64,000 nucleotides of DNA from Lytechinus pictus. Taxonomy: Eukaryota; Echinodermata; Echinoidea; Temnopleuroida; Toxopneustidae. Each line of letters starts with the position of its first letter. The stretch's first letter is position 1. Location: the NCBI RefSeq assembly GCF_037042905.1, contig NC_087261.1, positions 10,672,717 through 10,736,716 of the forward strand, written 5' to 3'. Position numbers and translations under genes: made by a program. Of the stretch, positions 33,501 through 40,599 are shown piece after piece. The notes beneath the pieces were generated by a model, which had not been told where the DNA came from, searched no databases, and saw only the letters and a list, made by a program, of their open reading frames with translations.

Positions 33501-35494
33501 TTGCACAATTCTTGCCAAATGAGGGCGCTGCTGACTCCCACCAAATGGATATAGTTTTACCAATAAAAAGACTCTCTCTTACTTTACTTTGGTATACACT
33601 TTGTTATATATCTTGAAAATTTGATGAAGTTTGATGCGGTATCCACTGAGAAAAGATGATTTAAACTCTTTGGTGAATTTGTGCGGTCTAAGAAAGGCAT
33701 AATTCTCTTGATTGCGCAAGATTGCATATCATTCATATGCGGCGACTTTGAAGACCCGTAGGAAAAAAATAAGCACATGAACCTATGTCATTTTTTGCAT
33801 TTTCATAATGCATAGATACCAAAGTAACTCTGGTGAAAATGACATGGACTTCATTTTAACTGTGGAACGTCCGGCTTAAAGCGCTATATAATTGTTACAT
33901 ATTATTTTTTTTTTTTACATTGAATTTTTTCTCAAGGAAACTCCAACCAAAGTTGAGATAAAAAGACAATTTTTTTAATCAGATAGGTGAAAGTATGAAT
34001 AAACTTGGACAAACGATAAGAAAGCTATGATTTCTTAAAAAGTTGTATTAAGTAGTAATCATTATACCGATGGGGACTTCAAATTGACCACATATGTGTG
34101 ATGATATTTCTATGCAGCAGGGTTAATAGCAAATACACTCCTGTATTTGCTTGATCCCGACATCAAATGACTAAAATATGATTTTTTTTTTAAAATAAAA
34201 GTTTGTCTTAGAATGATATATTTCTTTCATGGAGACATGAAACAAGATGGTTCATATGTTATGTTTTATTATCACCCCAAGGGAAATATGGGACTTGGGA
34301 GAACTCCGGATTATTGAGTACTTGGCAAATGGGAGAGTTGTCCATGCTATATGTCATAATCTATTAATTTGTGAAGTTGCCAATTTGAAATAGATATGGT
34401 CTTTTAGTGACCTCATTTTTCATACATTCATGACTTTCTCATTCCATTTGTTATGGATCTGTGGATAAGAAACTCTACAGTCTTTACATTGAGGAATGGG
34501 GTTCAAATCCAGCCATGGCACTAATGCGCTGTTGCAAGATATCCATCTACATTTGCCACAATCTACCTAGGTGTACGTGTGAATGGGTTCCCAATGTGCT
34601 TGAGTATGTTGAGCACGAGTAGCTTCGGCGACTCCCCACTCGGCCATGACTGACCGCCTGTGGTAATTATGTCTACCGGTACTCATTAGGGATGGAGTCG
34701 AAATGGGTAGTTCCAAGTCATGAGGTCGCTGGAGAAGACATTTCCCATTGACTTTGTACTTGTGACTCAGCCCGAGGCCAAGGCCTTGAGGCCGGCCTCA
34801 ACTTCATCCCTGCTACAGATAGTCCGACACTCATTTTTTTACATTGTCTTTATTTCACTGTAGCTGATAACATTCCTTGGGCTGTCTATCCCTTGTTTCA
34901 ATGTCGATGAGACTGACAACTTCCGACTGGCTATGAAGTACATGGCCATAGTAGTGGCATCTCACGCATTCTCAAACAGCTGCATCAGTGTGAACGCCTT
35001 TGATATAGCACCAGACCACGGAGGATTGATTCACGGTAATTATGAATATCAGTATTTTTATTCATTTCTTTTAAGGAAAATAGGAAATGTGCATTTATCC
35101 AGATCCAATTGTCAGTGAACATTGAATTTTCCTCGCAGATCAGAGTTACACAAATAATTTGATAAAGAGTGTAAAATTATGACCAGACGACACATATCGG
35201 ATACATTGGTATGTTCCGGGTATTTAGGATTTAGTTCTAATATCTTTTCAATACCTTCAGCCTTTTATTCAAGCTTGCTTCATCTAGCCTTTTAATATCT
35301 TGTTCCTTTTATCAGGCACTAGCCACAGTCTGGCTTCACTCCCGGGATTTTTAGGGACGTTCATCGTAGGTCACATTCTTCATACACGGAACTCGGGCGA
35401 GTGGAATGTTGTCTTCCAGATGAGCGGAACCGTTGGTCTGGTAGGCCTGGCCATCTTTACATTCTTTGGAAGCGCTGAACCTGTCATTTCGTAA
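15438..35494 (+). CDS. SLC17A9: SLC17-family transporter, vesicular nucleotide transporter (SLC17A9/VNUT)-like, nine exons
   Basis: A major-facilitator membrane transporter. SLC17A9 loads ATP and other nucleotides into secretory vesicles using the membrane potential (family knowledge). Coding exons: 15438-15568, 21361-21487, 23493-23718, 25846-25945, 27040-27303, 29010-29106, 30988-31110, 34864-35035, 35316-35494. All junctions are GT..AG and phases join without a frame break into 472 residues, close to the family size. Landmarks: cytosolic N-terminus 1-48; TM1 with the conserved Arg65 (AYSCRTVMSL); LGSFFLGYPILQIPG followed by an acidic-basic loop LRDRVG (109-114); IRFLQGVAQG; ILLSWLPTYFFDTYP; LSGFLGDWLL; SCISVNAFDIAPDHGG; PGFLGTFIVGHI. 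The short TM6-7 loop and the RKVLA and ISVN..DIAP blocks favour SLC17A9 over sialin or VGLUT, but another SLC17 paralogue is possible. The introns carry many transposons. The 3' UTR is not defined; an AATAAA at 40129 is one distant candidate. Confidence 0.9.
15619..16652. mobile_element. MITE with GGGGCCCGTTTCTCAACACC termini (SLC17A9 intron 1)
   Basis: GGGGCCCGTTTCTCAACACC at 15619 is inverted at 16633-16652 as GGTGTTGAGAAACGGGCCCC, a perfect 20-bp TIR. The arms share further blocks (TTTCACGAAGCCCT against AAGCCCTTCGTGAAACGGG). The 1.03-kb interior is AT-rich with no coding capacity. Confidence 0.88.
16927..17044. mobile_element. Left half of a split AAGTCCACCCC-family MITE
   Basis: AAAAGAAATAGTTCATATC, the CTCATTAACATAACCCATG block and AAGTGAAATTTTAAAATG match the internal right half of the MITEs at 5278 and 12083. 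The rest of that half resumes at 20125 (ACTTTCTTTATTTTCCACC to GGGATGGACTGTGTCTTTT at 20221), after the inserted 3.1-kb element. Confidence 0.5.
17045..20124. mobile_element. 3.1-kb TIR element carrying eight identical 16-mers
   Basis: The left end TGGTCATTTTCAAACGTGAGTG and the inverted right end CACTTATGTTTGAAAATGACCA match at 20 of 22 positions, with the outer 15 perfect. CGTGAGTGACACGACA occurs exactly eight times, all on the + strand: 17059, 17227, 17415, 17438 in the left part and 19547, 19566, 19583, 19749 in the right part. The motif overlaps the left TIR. It lies in SLC17A9 intron 1 and appears to split an older MITE. No intact transposase; a possible minus-strand coding relic is at 17828-18336. 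Confidence 0.7.
17828..18336 (-). pseudogene. Possible degenerate coding relic inside the 3.1-kb element
   Basis: Two overlapping minus-strand frames (18336-18115 and 18148-17828) stay open over about 500 bp with ordinary amino-acid composition. They include LNFVPVPLEGSTYKQCSGEN in one frame, and QVTVVWYSVQKKTLKLPCP and KIFKEDNIVIQYLKKKES in the other. The join needs a frameshift near 18130. I do not recognise a family; it could be a dead transposon protein or chance. Confidence 0.25.
21361..21487 (+). CDS. SLC17A9: SLC17A9-like exon 2 (residues 44-86), TM1
   Basis: The acceptor is TTATTTACAG and the donor GTAAGT. It encodes KERKIWMAMLFIGTSLAY, then CRTVMSLVAMEMANEFKW. This is the first helix with the conserved Arg, followed by the luminal segment before TM2. 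It ends in phase 0. Confidence 0.92.
21494..22040. mobile_element. MITE with AAAGGAGAATGAAAC ends (SLC17A9 intron 2)
   Basis: The left arm (AAAGGAGAATGAAACAGATC, AGAAAATCAGACAAATAATG) is inverted in the right arm (CATTATTTGTCTGATTTTTC, GGTTTCATTCCCCTTTA). The conserved interior includes GGCAATGCGACAAAGATGTG and its inverse CATCCTTGTCGCATTGCC. It starts only 6 bp after the exon 2 donor. A second copy lies at 50534-51156. Confidence 0.8.
22149..22290. mobile_element. Small MITE, GGGGCC ends
   Basis: GGGGCCTGTTGCAGATATT at the left and CTCTGCAAATGGGCCCC at the right are imperfectly inverted. It is about 140 bp with no coding capacity and lies in SLC17A9 intron 2. Confidence 0.6.
23052..23332 (+). 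mobile_element. tRNA-derived SINE (SLC17A9 intron 2)
   Basis: The B box is GGTTCGATTCCC (near 23111). Then follows the shared body: CAACCCAGGTGAGGTGGCTG, GGTACCTGGTAGGAAG, ATTCCTTGAATGCTTC, AGCACCGCTAAAGCCG and AAGCACTTTATAAATCC, with an (ATT)n tail at 23316-23332. It is the same subfamily as the SINE at 31134. It ends 160 bp before exon 3. Confidence 0.75.
23493..23718 (+). CDS. SLC17A9: SLC17A9-like exon 3 (residues 87-162), TM2-TM4
   Basis: It encodes GFLLGSFFLGYPILQIPG, the MFS loop LRDRVGVDN, a helix around FIAVCGLCWSTLTFITPIV and MICIRFLQGVAQG. The acceptor follows TTGTTCCCTAAG and the donor is GTAAGT. One base of the Gly162 codon is left over and is completed by the next exon. Confidence 0.93.
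24253..24526. mobile_element. MITE, GGGCCCCGTCTTACAAAGAGTT family, copy 1
   Basis: GGGCCCCGTCTTACAAAGAG at the left is inverted as CTCTTTGTAAGATGGGGCCC at the right. Inner blocks TGATCAACCACAACTGTACGG and TTCCATAGTTGTGGTTGATT are also inverted. 274 bp. Further copies are at 53195-53465, 53467-53896 and 58478-58776. Confidence 0.88.
24612..24754. mobile_element. Small MITE with GGTGTTTCAT ends
   Basis: GGTGTTTCAT and ATGAAACACC are perfectly inverted. Inside, GAACGACTGGTGACCCTTTC is inverted as GAAAGGGTCACCGGTCGTTC around the short loop TTACGAGTTAAATCAACACA. 143 bp, a near-complete hairpin. Confidence 0.8.
24972..25735. repeat. Large inverted repeat (~300-bp arms) with a tRNA-like head in each arm
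   Basis: The left arm, about 24972-25273, and the right arm, about 25430-25735, are imperfect reverse complements. Matching blocks include GGTTTTCAAATTTGTCCCGG with its inverse near 25715, CACTGCAGCAGGTGATTTTT with AAAATCACCTGCTGCAGTG, and the tRNA-like head. The head reads GGCGTTGTGGTCTAGTGGTT (A box) and GTGGGTTCAATTCCC (B box) on + in the right arm and on - in the left arm. The spacer is ~155 bp. It lies in SLC17A9 intron 3, ending 110 bp before exon 4. Confidence 0.82.
25846..25945 (+). CDS. SLC17A9: SLC17A9-like exon 4 (residues 162-195)
   Basis: It encodes PHYPFMSRLVSATAPRKGKG and FAISALSAAMYCG, corresponding to the loop and helix after TM4 in SLC17 proteins (the YFPAL..LLS region). 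The acceptor is CTCTCTTGTCAG and the donor GTAAG. Two bases are left over. Confidence 0.88.
26261..26657. mobile_element. TTAA-type MITE, intact copy (SLC17A9 intron 4)
   Basis: Its ends are AGGTAAATTCCAGT and the inverted ACTGGCATTTCTCT, with TTAA directly after the right end (26658). It is about 400 bp and non-coding. Its diverged sister at 29211-30654 has TTAA at both ends, which supports TTAA targeting of the piggyBac type. Confidence 0.65.
27040..27303 (+). CDS. SLC17A9: SLC17A9-like exon 5 (residues 195-283), TM5-TM6 and central loop
   Basis: It encodes ILANGLLGSILLGFFKW, SPFYLFGVLGIIWSIVMFLF, then a short cytosolic loop ending KPFLFRNVVTKASFW. The loop is short and lacks the long EKEYI block of sialin/VGLUT types, which supports the SLC17A9 assignment. 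Donor GTGAGT; two bases are left over. Confidence 0.9.
27564..28130. mobile_element. TGTCTCACCTGC repeat with internal sub-repeats (SLC17A9 intron 5)
   Basis: It starts TGTCTCACCTGCATAGCAGAG and GGCGACGTCGTCGTCAAC. Three ~155-bp sub-repeats follow, containing ATGGA(C/T)CTAGTTCATGAAAC, TTGGACATAAGGG and AGGTCATTT. Related material is at 29130-29206/30655-30770 and 29482-30214. The right boundary is approximate. Confidence 0.6.
29010..29106 (+). CDS. SLC17A9: SLC17A9-like exon 6 (residues 283-315), TM7
   Basis: It encodes AMLLSHQCVEFVFIILLSW and LPTYFFDTYPRER. SWLPTYF is a strongly conserved SLC17 block. It ends in phase 0 at a GTAAGT donor. The intron that follows (29107-30987) is mostly nested transposons. 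Confidence 0.92.
29281..30323. mobile_element. GGATCC-terminus element, third level of the nest
   Basis: It starts CACTCGTGGATCCAGG and ends CCTGGATCCGCCCCTG. The flanking octamers CATCCATG and CACCCAAG are similar at 6 of 8, consistent with a decayed 8-bp hAT-type duplication. The inner blocks (AGAGACACAATTAAAAATG, GAACCAGAAATGTGCCCCCC, TTGCTTGTCAAATTTTTTCG) match the copy at 55042-55370. Confidence 0.7.
29482..30214. mobile_element. TGTCTCGCCTGC element with ~158-bp sub-repeats, innermost level
   Basis: TGTCTCGCCTGC at 29482 is inverted as GCAGGCGAGACA at 30203-30214. Three tandem sub-repeats of about 158 bp share ACTTTCTATAACTTCGAGGT, CAAATTCATA, GAGGTCCATCTCTTGAAGG and GGCACTGTGCTGT. Several AGGTCA half-sites occur (29666-29685). 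It interrupts the GGATCC element. Confidence 0.7.
30988..31110 (+). CDS. SLC17A9: SLC17A9-like exon 7 (residues 316-356), TM8
   Basis: It encodes DLVFDSIRWVVASFAAVLSG, then FLGDWLLRRRLPHTITRKVLA. SGFLGDWL is the second MFS-type loop, and the basic TRKVLA motif resembles the equivalent in SLC17A9. The acceptor is AATGCAG, the donor GTAAGT; phase 0 at both ends. Confidence 0.92.
31134..33925 (+). mobile_element. tRNA-derived SINE split by a TTAA element (SLC17A9 intron 7)
   Basis: The head is TTGTGGCTCAGTGGATAAGT (A box) with GGGGATCAACTCCC (B-like). The body is CCACTCTCCACCCAGGTGTA, GGTACCCAGTAGGAAGG and GGTGCTAAAGCCG up to 31375. It resumes after the insertion at 33876 as TTAAAGCGCTATATAATTG and an ATT-rich tail. 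The SINE at 1219 reads GTTAAGCGCTATATAAATG at the same point. Confidence 0.75.
31380..33875. mobile_element. 2.5-kb TTAA-flanked element with internal ~222-bp tandem repeats
   Basis: GGACGTTCCACAGTTA (31380-31395) is perfectly inverted at 33857-33872, with GGC between that and the right TTAA. TTAA lies at 31376-31379 and 33876-33879. Joining the flanks restores a normal SINE. The interior has about six units, period 209-230 bp, marked by GAGCACATGGACCCCAT at 32441, 32671, 32880, 33104 and 33329 (the last diverged). Each unit also carries TTCCTCTACAAATCTAGAGAG, GGATTTTGAATGTTTGGGAG and a GCAACACTTTGGACAC block. No coding capacity was found. A non-autonomous piggyBac-type element is the simplest reading. 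Confidence 0.82.
34449..34710 (+). mobile_element. tRNA-derived SINE, diverged (SLC17A9 intron 7)
   Basis: GTTATGGATCTGTGGATAAG (A-box-like) and GGGGTTCAAATCCAGCC (B box) are followed by the body words CATTTGCCACAATCTACCTA and GGTGTACGTGTGAATGGGTT. It lacks a clear tail and ends about 150 bp before exon 8. Confidence 0.6.
34864..35035 (+). CDS. SLC17A9: SLC17A9-like exon 8 (residues 357-414), TM9-TM10
   Basis: It encodes a hydrophobic start (LITFLGLSIPCF), then YMAIVVASHAFSNSCISVN and AFDIAPDHGGLIHG, the conserved block before TM11. The acceptor follows TTTCACTGTAG. The donor GTAATT is weaker than the others. Confidence 0.9.
35316..35494 (+). CDS. SLC17A9: SLC17A9-like exon 9 (residues 414-472), TM11-TM12 and stop
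   Basis: It encodes TSHSLASLPGFLGTFIVG, HILHTRNSGEWNVVFQMSG and TVGLVGLAIFTFFGSAEPV before a TAA stop at 35492-35494. The short C-terminal tail is normal for the family. Confidence 0.92.
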
Positions 35495-35589
35495 ACTGAA
35501 ACCTTTCTAACAACAATCTGCATAGATCATAAGCATGGCATTGTGTCGAGATGAAAGTGAAGGCTCTATAGTGTTAGAATGAGGGGTGT

Positions 35590-35998
35590 ACCGGTATTTT
35601 CATTTGGTCCAATGTGAATTTGTCCAATTGCCAACTCCTCTACTATCATTTGGTCTACCACAAGTTCGTCCAATGTTCGCATGGTCTAATTGCCATTTCG
35701 TCCACTCACCATTTTGTCTAAAAACCAGTTAGTCCAATAGCCATTTAGTCCATATACCATTTGGTCTAATTAAACTAAGTGTTCATTGGGCAAAATGAAT
35801 GAAATTAAACGAATATCAGACCGACTGGTTATGAGACGAAATGGTCATAGACGAACTGGTGATTGGACGAAATGATGATTGGACCAAATGGTTATTGGAC
35901 CAAATGGTTGTTAGACGAAATGTTGACGGACGGAATGGTATTAGACTTAATGAAAGTAGACCATGTGGTGGATGAGTTGGCAGTAGTCGAATTTGCAA
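35590..35998. mobile_element. Fold-back element built of short CATTTGGTC/TTCGTCCAAT repeats
   Basis: The left half repeats CATTTGGTCTA, TTCGTCCA and TTGCCAACTCCTC. The right half carries the inverse words (GGACCAAATGG, GACGAAATG, GATGAGTTGGCAGTAG). The halves meet near 35780. It lies about 100 bp beyond the SLC17A9-like stop, possibly in its 3' UTR. Confidence 0.7.
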
Positions 35999-36233
35999 TT
36001 TACTAAATAAGGTACCTTGTTAAAAGCAAGAGCCTTTCATGCTTGAATCCCGAAGGCCACCTTTCATTACCAATTCTCACGCTTCATCAGAGACAAAAAC
36101 AATATGGGATTCAGGAAAGCAGGTATGAAAAGACACACAGTGCCTTAATAGTGGGATTCCTGCTTAAACAAGCCACTCAGACTTTTGACGAGGCTCCTTC
36201 CAATTCATCTTGTATATCATTTCGGTAATTTTT

Positions 36234-36690
36234 ATACGCCCGTCCTAGACAGGACGTATTATGGTATCACGCTCAGTGCCCGTCTGTCTGTCCGTCCGTC
36301 CATCCGTTAACTTTTCCTTGTAAACGTGATAACTTCAGTTTAACTTAGCCTAGGCTCATATAATCAGGTGTGTATTATACTAGCATGGATCCCAGGAAGC
36401 CTGTAGATTTTGAGGTCAAAAGGTCAAAGGTCAAGGTCACAATGACATGTTTTCATCTTACCATTCTGTAGTCCTTTTAAATGCGATAACTTCAGTTTAA
36501 CTTAACCTAGGCTCATATAATTTGGTGTGCATGATACTAGCATGGATTCCAGGAATTCTGATGATTTTGAGGTCAGAAGGTCAAAGTTGAAGTCCCCACC
36601 TTCCACTTTTATTGCTTGACCAATGTCACAATTTTCCGCATTTCAGGCGGGCGTATTATGTGCTTGCCTTAGCGTCACTTGTTTTAAGTA
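36234..36690. repeat. TACGCCCGTCCTAGACAGGACGTATTATGG repeat
   Basis: It starts with the palindrome CGTCCTAGACAGGACG and ends GCGGGCGTATTATGTGC. Two ~120-bp sub-repeats share GATAACTTCAGTTTAACTTA, CCTAGGCTCATATAAT and AGCATGGAT(C/T)CCAGGAA. The AGGTCA words at 36413-36439 include DR2, DR1 and abutting pairs. Confidence 0.6.
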
Positions 36691-37200
36691 TGGTATTTAC
36701 TTGTTAGCTTATCAAATTTGCACAAGTGTGCAATGTAATCTACTAGTTTGTCATTTTTCTGAAATAATATGATTTATTTTATGTAAGTTCATTATGCTAA
36801 TTTATACATGAATCGTGCGTTTTGTTCCCTAATTAGTGAAAATATTCTTTGTAGCATTCCAATCAAACGTTTTGAAAAAAAAAAAATTATTTTTTCATTT
36901 ATTTATTTTTTCAATTTTGGTTTATAGACATTTTCGTTTGTAGTTTTTAAGCTTTATTTTGCTAAAAATCAATCAATTTTATCCAGGGAAAATAATCACA
37001 TCTTTATGGAAAAGATTGGAAACCTCCATTCACATTGACTTTGTACACGAAATCATGTTTTTTTTTGCAATTTGGGGTCTGACATGAACTTGGAAAATCT
37101 TAAAAGATGTGCGAGTATTAGAAAAGTCAGTAAGTGCCGCAGTACAAACATTTTATGTGGGGGAATTTTCGCTGTAAAAACTGATTCAACTCCCGGCAAT
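36691..37200. other. AT-rich unassigned DNA
   Basis: No exon or bounded repeat was recognised. Confidence 0.35.
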
Positions 37201-38040
37201 TTTGGGTTAAAAATATATTAATTGATTGGGTGATTACAGTGTCATCTTCATTGGGTATCACAGTTGCAATTTTGTCTTGCCTAACCTAGCAGATCGGATT
37301 TGAGACATGCTGCTTTTCTTATCTGAGCAGTGTGAATTAATCTTAAGCTACAAGATTTTTTTTTTTAAGGAAACTCTCCTCCAAGCAGCTCATTTGTGAA
37401 TGTCTTGCCATAGAACCATGCGCTTCAGGGTAGTTTGGAAATACAGACCCTTGGTTTCATATTATGCATGAACCTACAGGGTATTTTTATAAGGGTATCT
37501 TAAGTCTTTTTTGAAGCAATTTGTGTATAATTGTTTTGACTTTTATATTGAAGATTAAAAAAGCAAAGAAAAATGAAAATCCATAGTTTATTGTTCGAAA
37601 CAGATATCTGAAACATAAATTTTGGGTTAAAAATATATTAATTGATTGGGTGATTACAGTGTCATGTTCATTGGGTATCACAGTTGCAATTATGTCTTGC
37701 CTAACCTAGCAGATCGGATTTGAGACATGCTGCTTTTCTTATCTGAGCATTGTGAATTAATCTTAAGCTACAAGATTTTTTTTTTTCAAGAAAACTCCTC
37801 CAAGCAGCTCATTTGTGAATGTCTTGCCATAGAACCATGCGCTTCAGGGTAGTCTGGAAATACAGACACTTCAGTTTTATATTATGCGTGAACCTACCAG
37901 GATGGGTATCTTAAGTCTTTTTTTAAGCAATTTGTGTATAATTGTCTTGACTTTTATATTGAAGATTAAAAAAGCAAAGAAAAATGAAAATGCATAGTTT
38001 ATTGTTCGGAACAGATATCTGAAACAGAAATACTCCGAAA
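37201..38040. repeat. Tandem duplication, two ~420-bp copies
   Basis: TTTGGGTTAAAAATATATTA at 37201 recurs at 37621. Alignment continues through CAGTTGCAATT(T/A)TGTCTTGCC, GAACCATGCGCTTCAGGGTA and AAGCAAAGAAAAATGAAAAT with very few differences, so the duplication is recent. The boundaries coincide with no TIR. Confidence 0.85.
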
Positions 38041-38405
38041 ATTCATTTTGTTCTGTGGAAAAAGGAGTAATTCCTTGGAGTTAAATTAAATAAATTTAAC
38101 CCCTTGCCTCTGTTTATGTAGATAAAGTAAAATGATAAAAAGTTATACAATCATTTATCATCCCATCAAATGGGGCCTTTTTGAAAGAGTTTTACATGTT
38201 AATAATTTTTTTCATTCTGAGAAATACTCAGAAAATTCATTTTGTTCAGTGGAACAAGGAGTAACTCCTTGGATTTTCATTAAATAGATTTGACACCTTG
38301 TCTCTGTATATGTTAATAAAGTAAGTTTAATGATAAAAATGTATTATTTATCATCCCATCAAATGGGGCCTTTTTGAAAAAGTTTTACATGTTGATAATT
38401 TTTTC
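38033..38405. repeat. Tandem duplication, two ~187-bp copies
   Basis: GAAATACTC(C/A)GAAAATTCAT at 38033 and 38220 starts each unit. Both continue through GGAGTAA-TCCTTGGA, ATCATCCCATCAAATGGGGC and GAGTTTTACATGTT(A/G)ATAA. More diverged than the 420-bp duplication next to it. Confidence 0.75.
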
Positions 38406-39205
38406 TTCATTTATTGAGTCTTTAATTGTACAGGCTAGCTTGTTCAGTTGTCTTATATAACACTGTTTCACAGGAAGGCCCTGTAGGCTGTTGGCTCTGA
38501 ATTATTCAGATGTATTCTTTATGGAGGCCTTTACTTTGAGATGTAGTAGAAATGTCTTTCGACTTGATATACATGTATACATATTTTTGTGACCCTCCAC
38601 CTTAAAACCCACAATAAGTCGCCTAAAATGAATTTCCAATTTTTTAATGGATTTAAAAAGCAGATCCTAATAATAAAGCTTTGAAATATTTTCATGCTTG
38701 CAAGAATTGATCAGCAATGTCCACACAAGCAATTTATTTTATGAAGAAGAATTTTAGTGAGAACTTCAAAGAATAAAGAGAAATCAAACTTTGTTGTTCA
38801 ATAAAAAATGACAGTATTTTACTTCCAAGCAGTTTAAAACTTTCAGCATTCAGGAAAAAAAGTATCAAAGAAACCCGTGTATCTTTTCTATTTAACTTAA
38901 CAACTTTATGAAAATCGATAGAATGGAGAAAATTGACTCTCTCTCTGATAAGTTAATTTTCAAATTTTGATTTGTTGAGACCAAATTACTACTTTGCCTA
39001 GCTACAGAAAACCTTGCCACATGGTTTATTGCTGGTTTTGAGGTGGTTGATCATGAAACAAAATTAATGATAATCAAGAATAACTGTCTTTCATTGTGAG
39101 GTGTGGTTTGAAGAATTGAAATGTTTTATGAAATATTGATGTTTGTTATGTACTATGTGTTAATTTTTTTTATATTAAGAATTCCAAAATACAAGGTGTC
39201 ATACA
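38406..39205. other. AT-rich unassigned DNA
   Basis: No exon or bounded repeat was recognised. It could belong to a long 3' UTR of the SLC17A9-like gene, but there is no direct evidence. Confidence 0.3.
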
Positions 39206-39425
39206 AGGCGATAGCTCAGTGAGGAGGCGCGATAGCTCAGTCGGTAGAGCAGGGGATTCGTATTCCGGTGACCCGGGTTCGATTCCCACTTGGTGTGCTA
39301 GTGCCCTTTGGTAAGGCATTAATCCTCATCACCAGGTCCTTCGGAGAGGACCTTAAGCCGTTGGTCCTCTGGTTGCTTGCTTACAAGCATTCATGCTTTC
39401 TTAGCAATCAGGTAAAAAATCCCCA
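39206..39425 (+). mobile_element. tRNA-derived SINE with duplicated A box
   Basis: GGCGATAGCTCAGTGAGG is followed by GGCGCGATAGCTCAGTCGGTAGAGC (two A-box copies) and a B box GGGTTCGATTCCCAC. The body is GGTCCTTCGGAGAGGACC (a hairpin), CCTTAAGCCGTTGGTCCTC and AGCAATCAGGTAAAAAATCC. The D and T arms can pair but the acceptor stem cannot, so it is called a SINE and not a tRNA gene. Confidence 0.75.
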
Positions 39426-39540
39426 CCACTTCTTGTACCACTAATGTGACTGTAAAATATTATTGTACATGTTCTTGCAATTGCTGAATTTGCTTTTGTC
39501 ATTAGATTTTTTTATCTCATGAATATAGGCCAAGTGCCCG

Positions 39541-39968
39541 GGGGGGGGGGGGGGGCAGTCAATTGTATTGCTGTACACATGCGTGACCAAATTATTTCCA
39601 AACACCCCCTAAACGAGTTTTTTCTCTGTGTGCAAAATAACCCCCTAAACAATTTGGCCCCTAAACAATTTGGCCCCTAAACAAGTTGTCGCCAGAATAT
39701 GACCTCGGGGAAAAAGCTTGGGGAAGAAACATACCCTAAACACGTTTGGCTAGTCTTAAAAAAAAAAGCTTTGAAAAAAACACATACCCTAAATATGTTT
39801 GACCCCGCGATTGACCAGTCTTTCAAAACCACCCCTTTTCTTGAAAATCTGTGTTTTTGAAACCCTAACGAGTGCACGCGCGGCCCGCGTCCAAAACTGA
39901 GAAAACGCCCCTTTAAACGCGGTTTTTTTTTTGGTCACGCATGTGTACAGCAATATATTTGACCGGGG
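39541..39968. mobile_element. TIR element with CACATGCGTGACCAAA arms and CCCCTAAAC repeats
   Basis: ATTGCTGTACACATGCGTGACCAAA in the left arm (near 39570) is inverted in the right arm as TTTGGTCACGCATGTGTACAGCAAT (near 39930). The outer sequence GTCAATTGTATT is inverted as AATATATTTGAC. The interior repeats CCCCTAAACAATTTGG and ACATACCCTAAA. About 430 bp. Confidence 0.78.
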
Positions 39969-40128
39969 CCAAGTGCTAATTTTTCCTTTATGCAACTCAG
40001 ATTTGTGGTGATGTCTATGCATATGTACATGTACAGCTGTGCATGATGATTTCCTTGTATGAATTTGAGTTTGTTTGGTGAGAAAATGCTATTTATAGTT
40101 TGATGGTGAATGGTTTATTGTAATATCA

Positions 40129-40134
40129 AATAAA
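40129..40134 (+). terminator. AATAAA polyadenylation signal candidate
   Basis: AATAAA is followed within 25 bp by a GTCTCCTGTTTTTTAG T-rich element, a normal poly(A) context. It lies 4.6 kb beyond the SLC17A9-like stop, so ownership is uncertain; repeats intervene. Confidence 0.2.
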
Positions 40135-40599
40135 GTCTCCTGTTTTTTAGTTTAAAGGTATACAGACTGTCTCATAATCTGAATTATTGATGCTGTCCTA
40201 TTTGAAAAAAATAATGTGATCAATGTTTTAGGCAAGGTGCGGGTCCATGGAAGGGGAAGGGGGGGGGGTGGTTGAAAAAAAAAATCGGATGGGGGGGGGG
40301 TACTAGTAAATTGTGGATTTGCTCCTGTGTGAGACTGCAGTGATTCCAATATATGCAATTCCCCATGAAGTATCCAGTTGACCATGGAGATAGAAGGGGT
40401 CAACATTTTCTTCCCCAAAAATCATGTACATGTATTGCCATTATGATATAATACTGAATTTGTTTAATGATCCATGAACATTTTGACCATTACTATTATC
40501 ACCATCATGTTCCGAAAGACATCGTCACCAAACGTCATCACCATCGTCGTCTTTATAGCCAACATTATCATCACTGTCATCTTCATGGCCGCACACCAT

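Noticed and set aside
39227-39300. tRNA gene candidate (A and B boxes present)
   Set aside because: D and T arms pair, but there is no 7-bp acceptor stem or convincing anticodon arm, and the SINE body continues 3'. Called a SINE. The same applies to 51843, 52430 and 3832.
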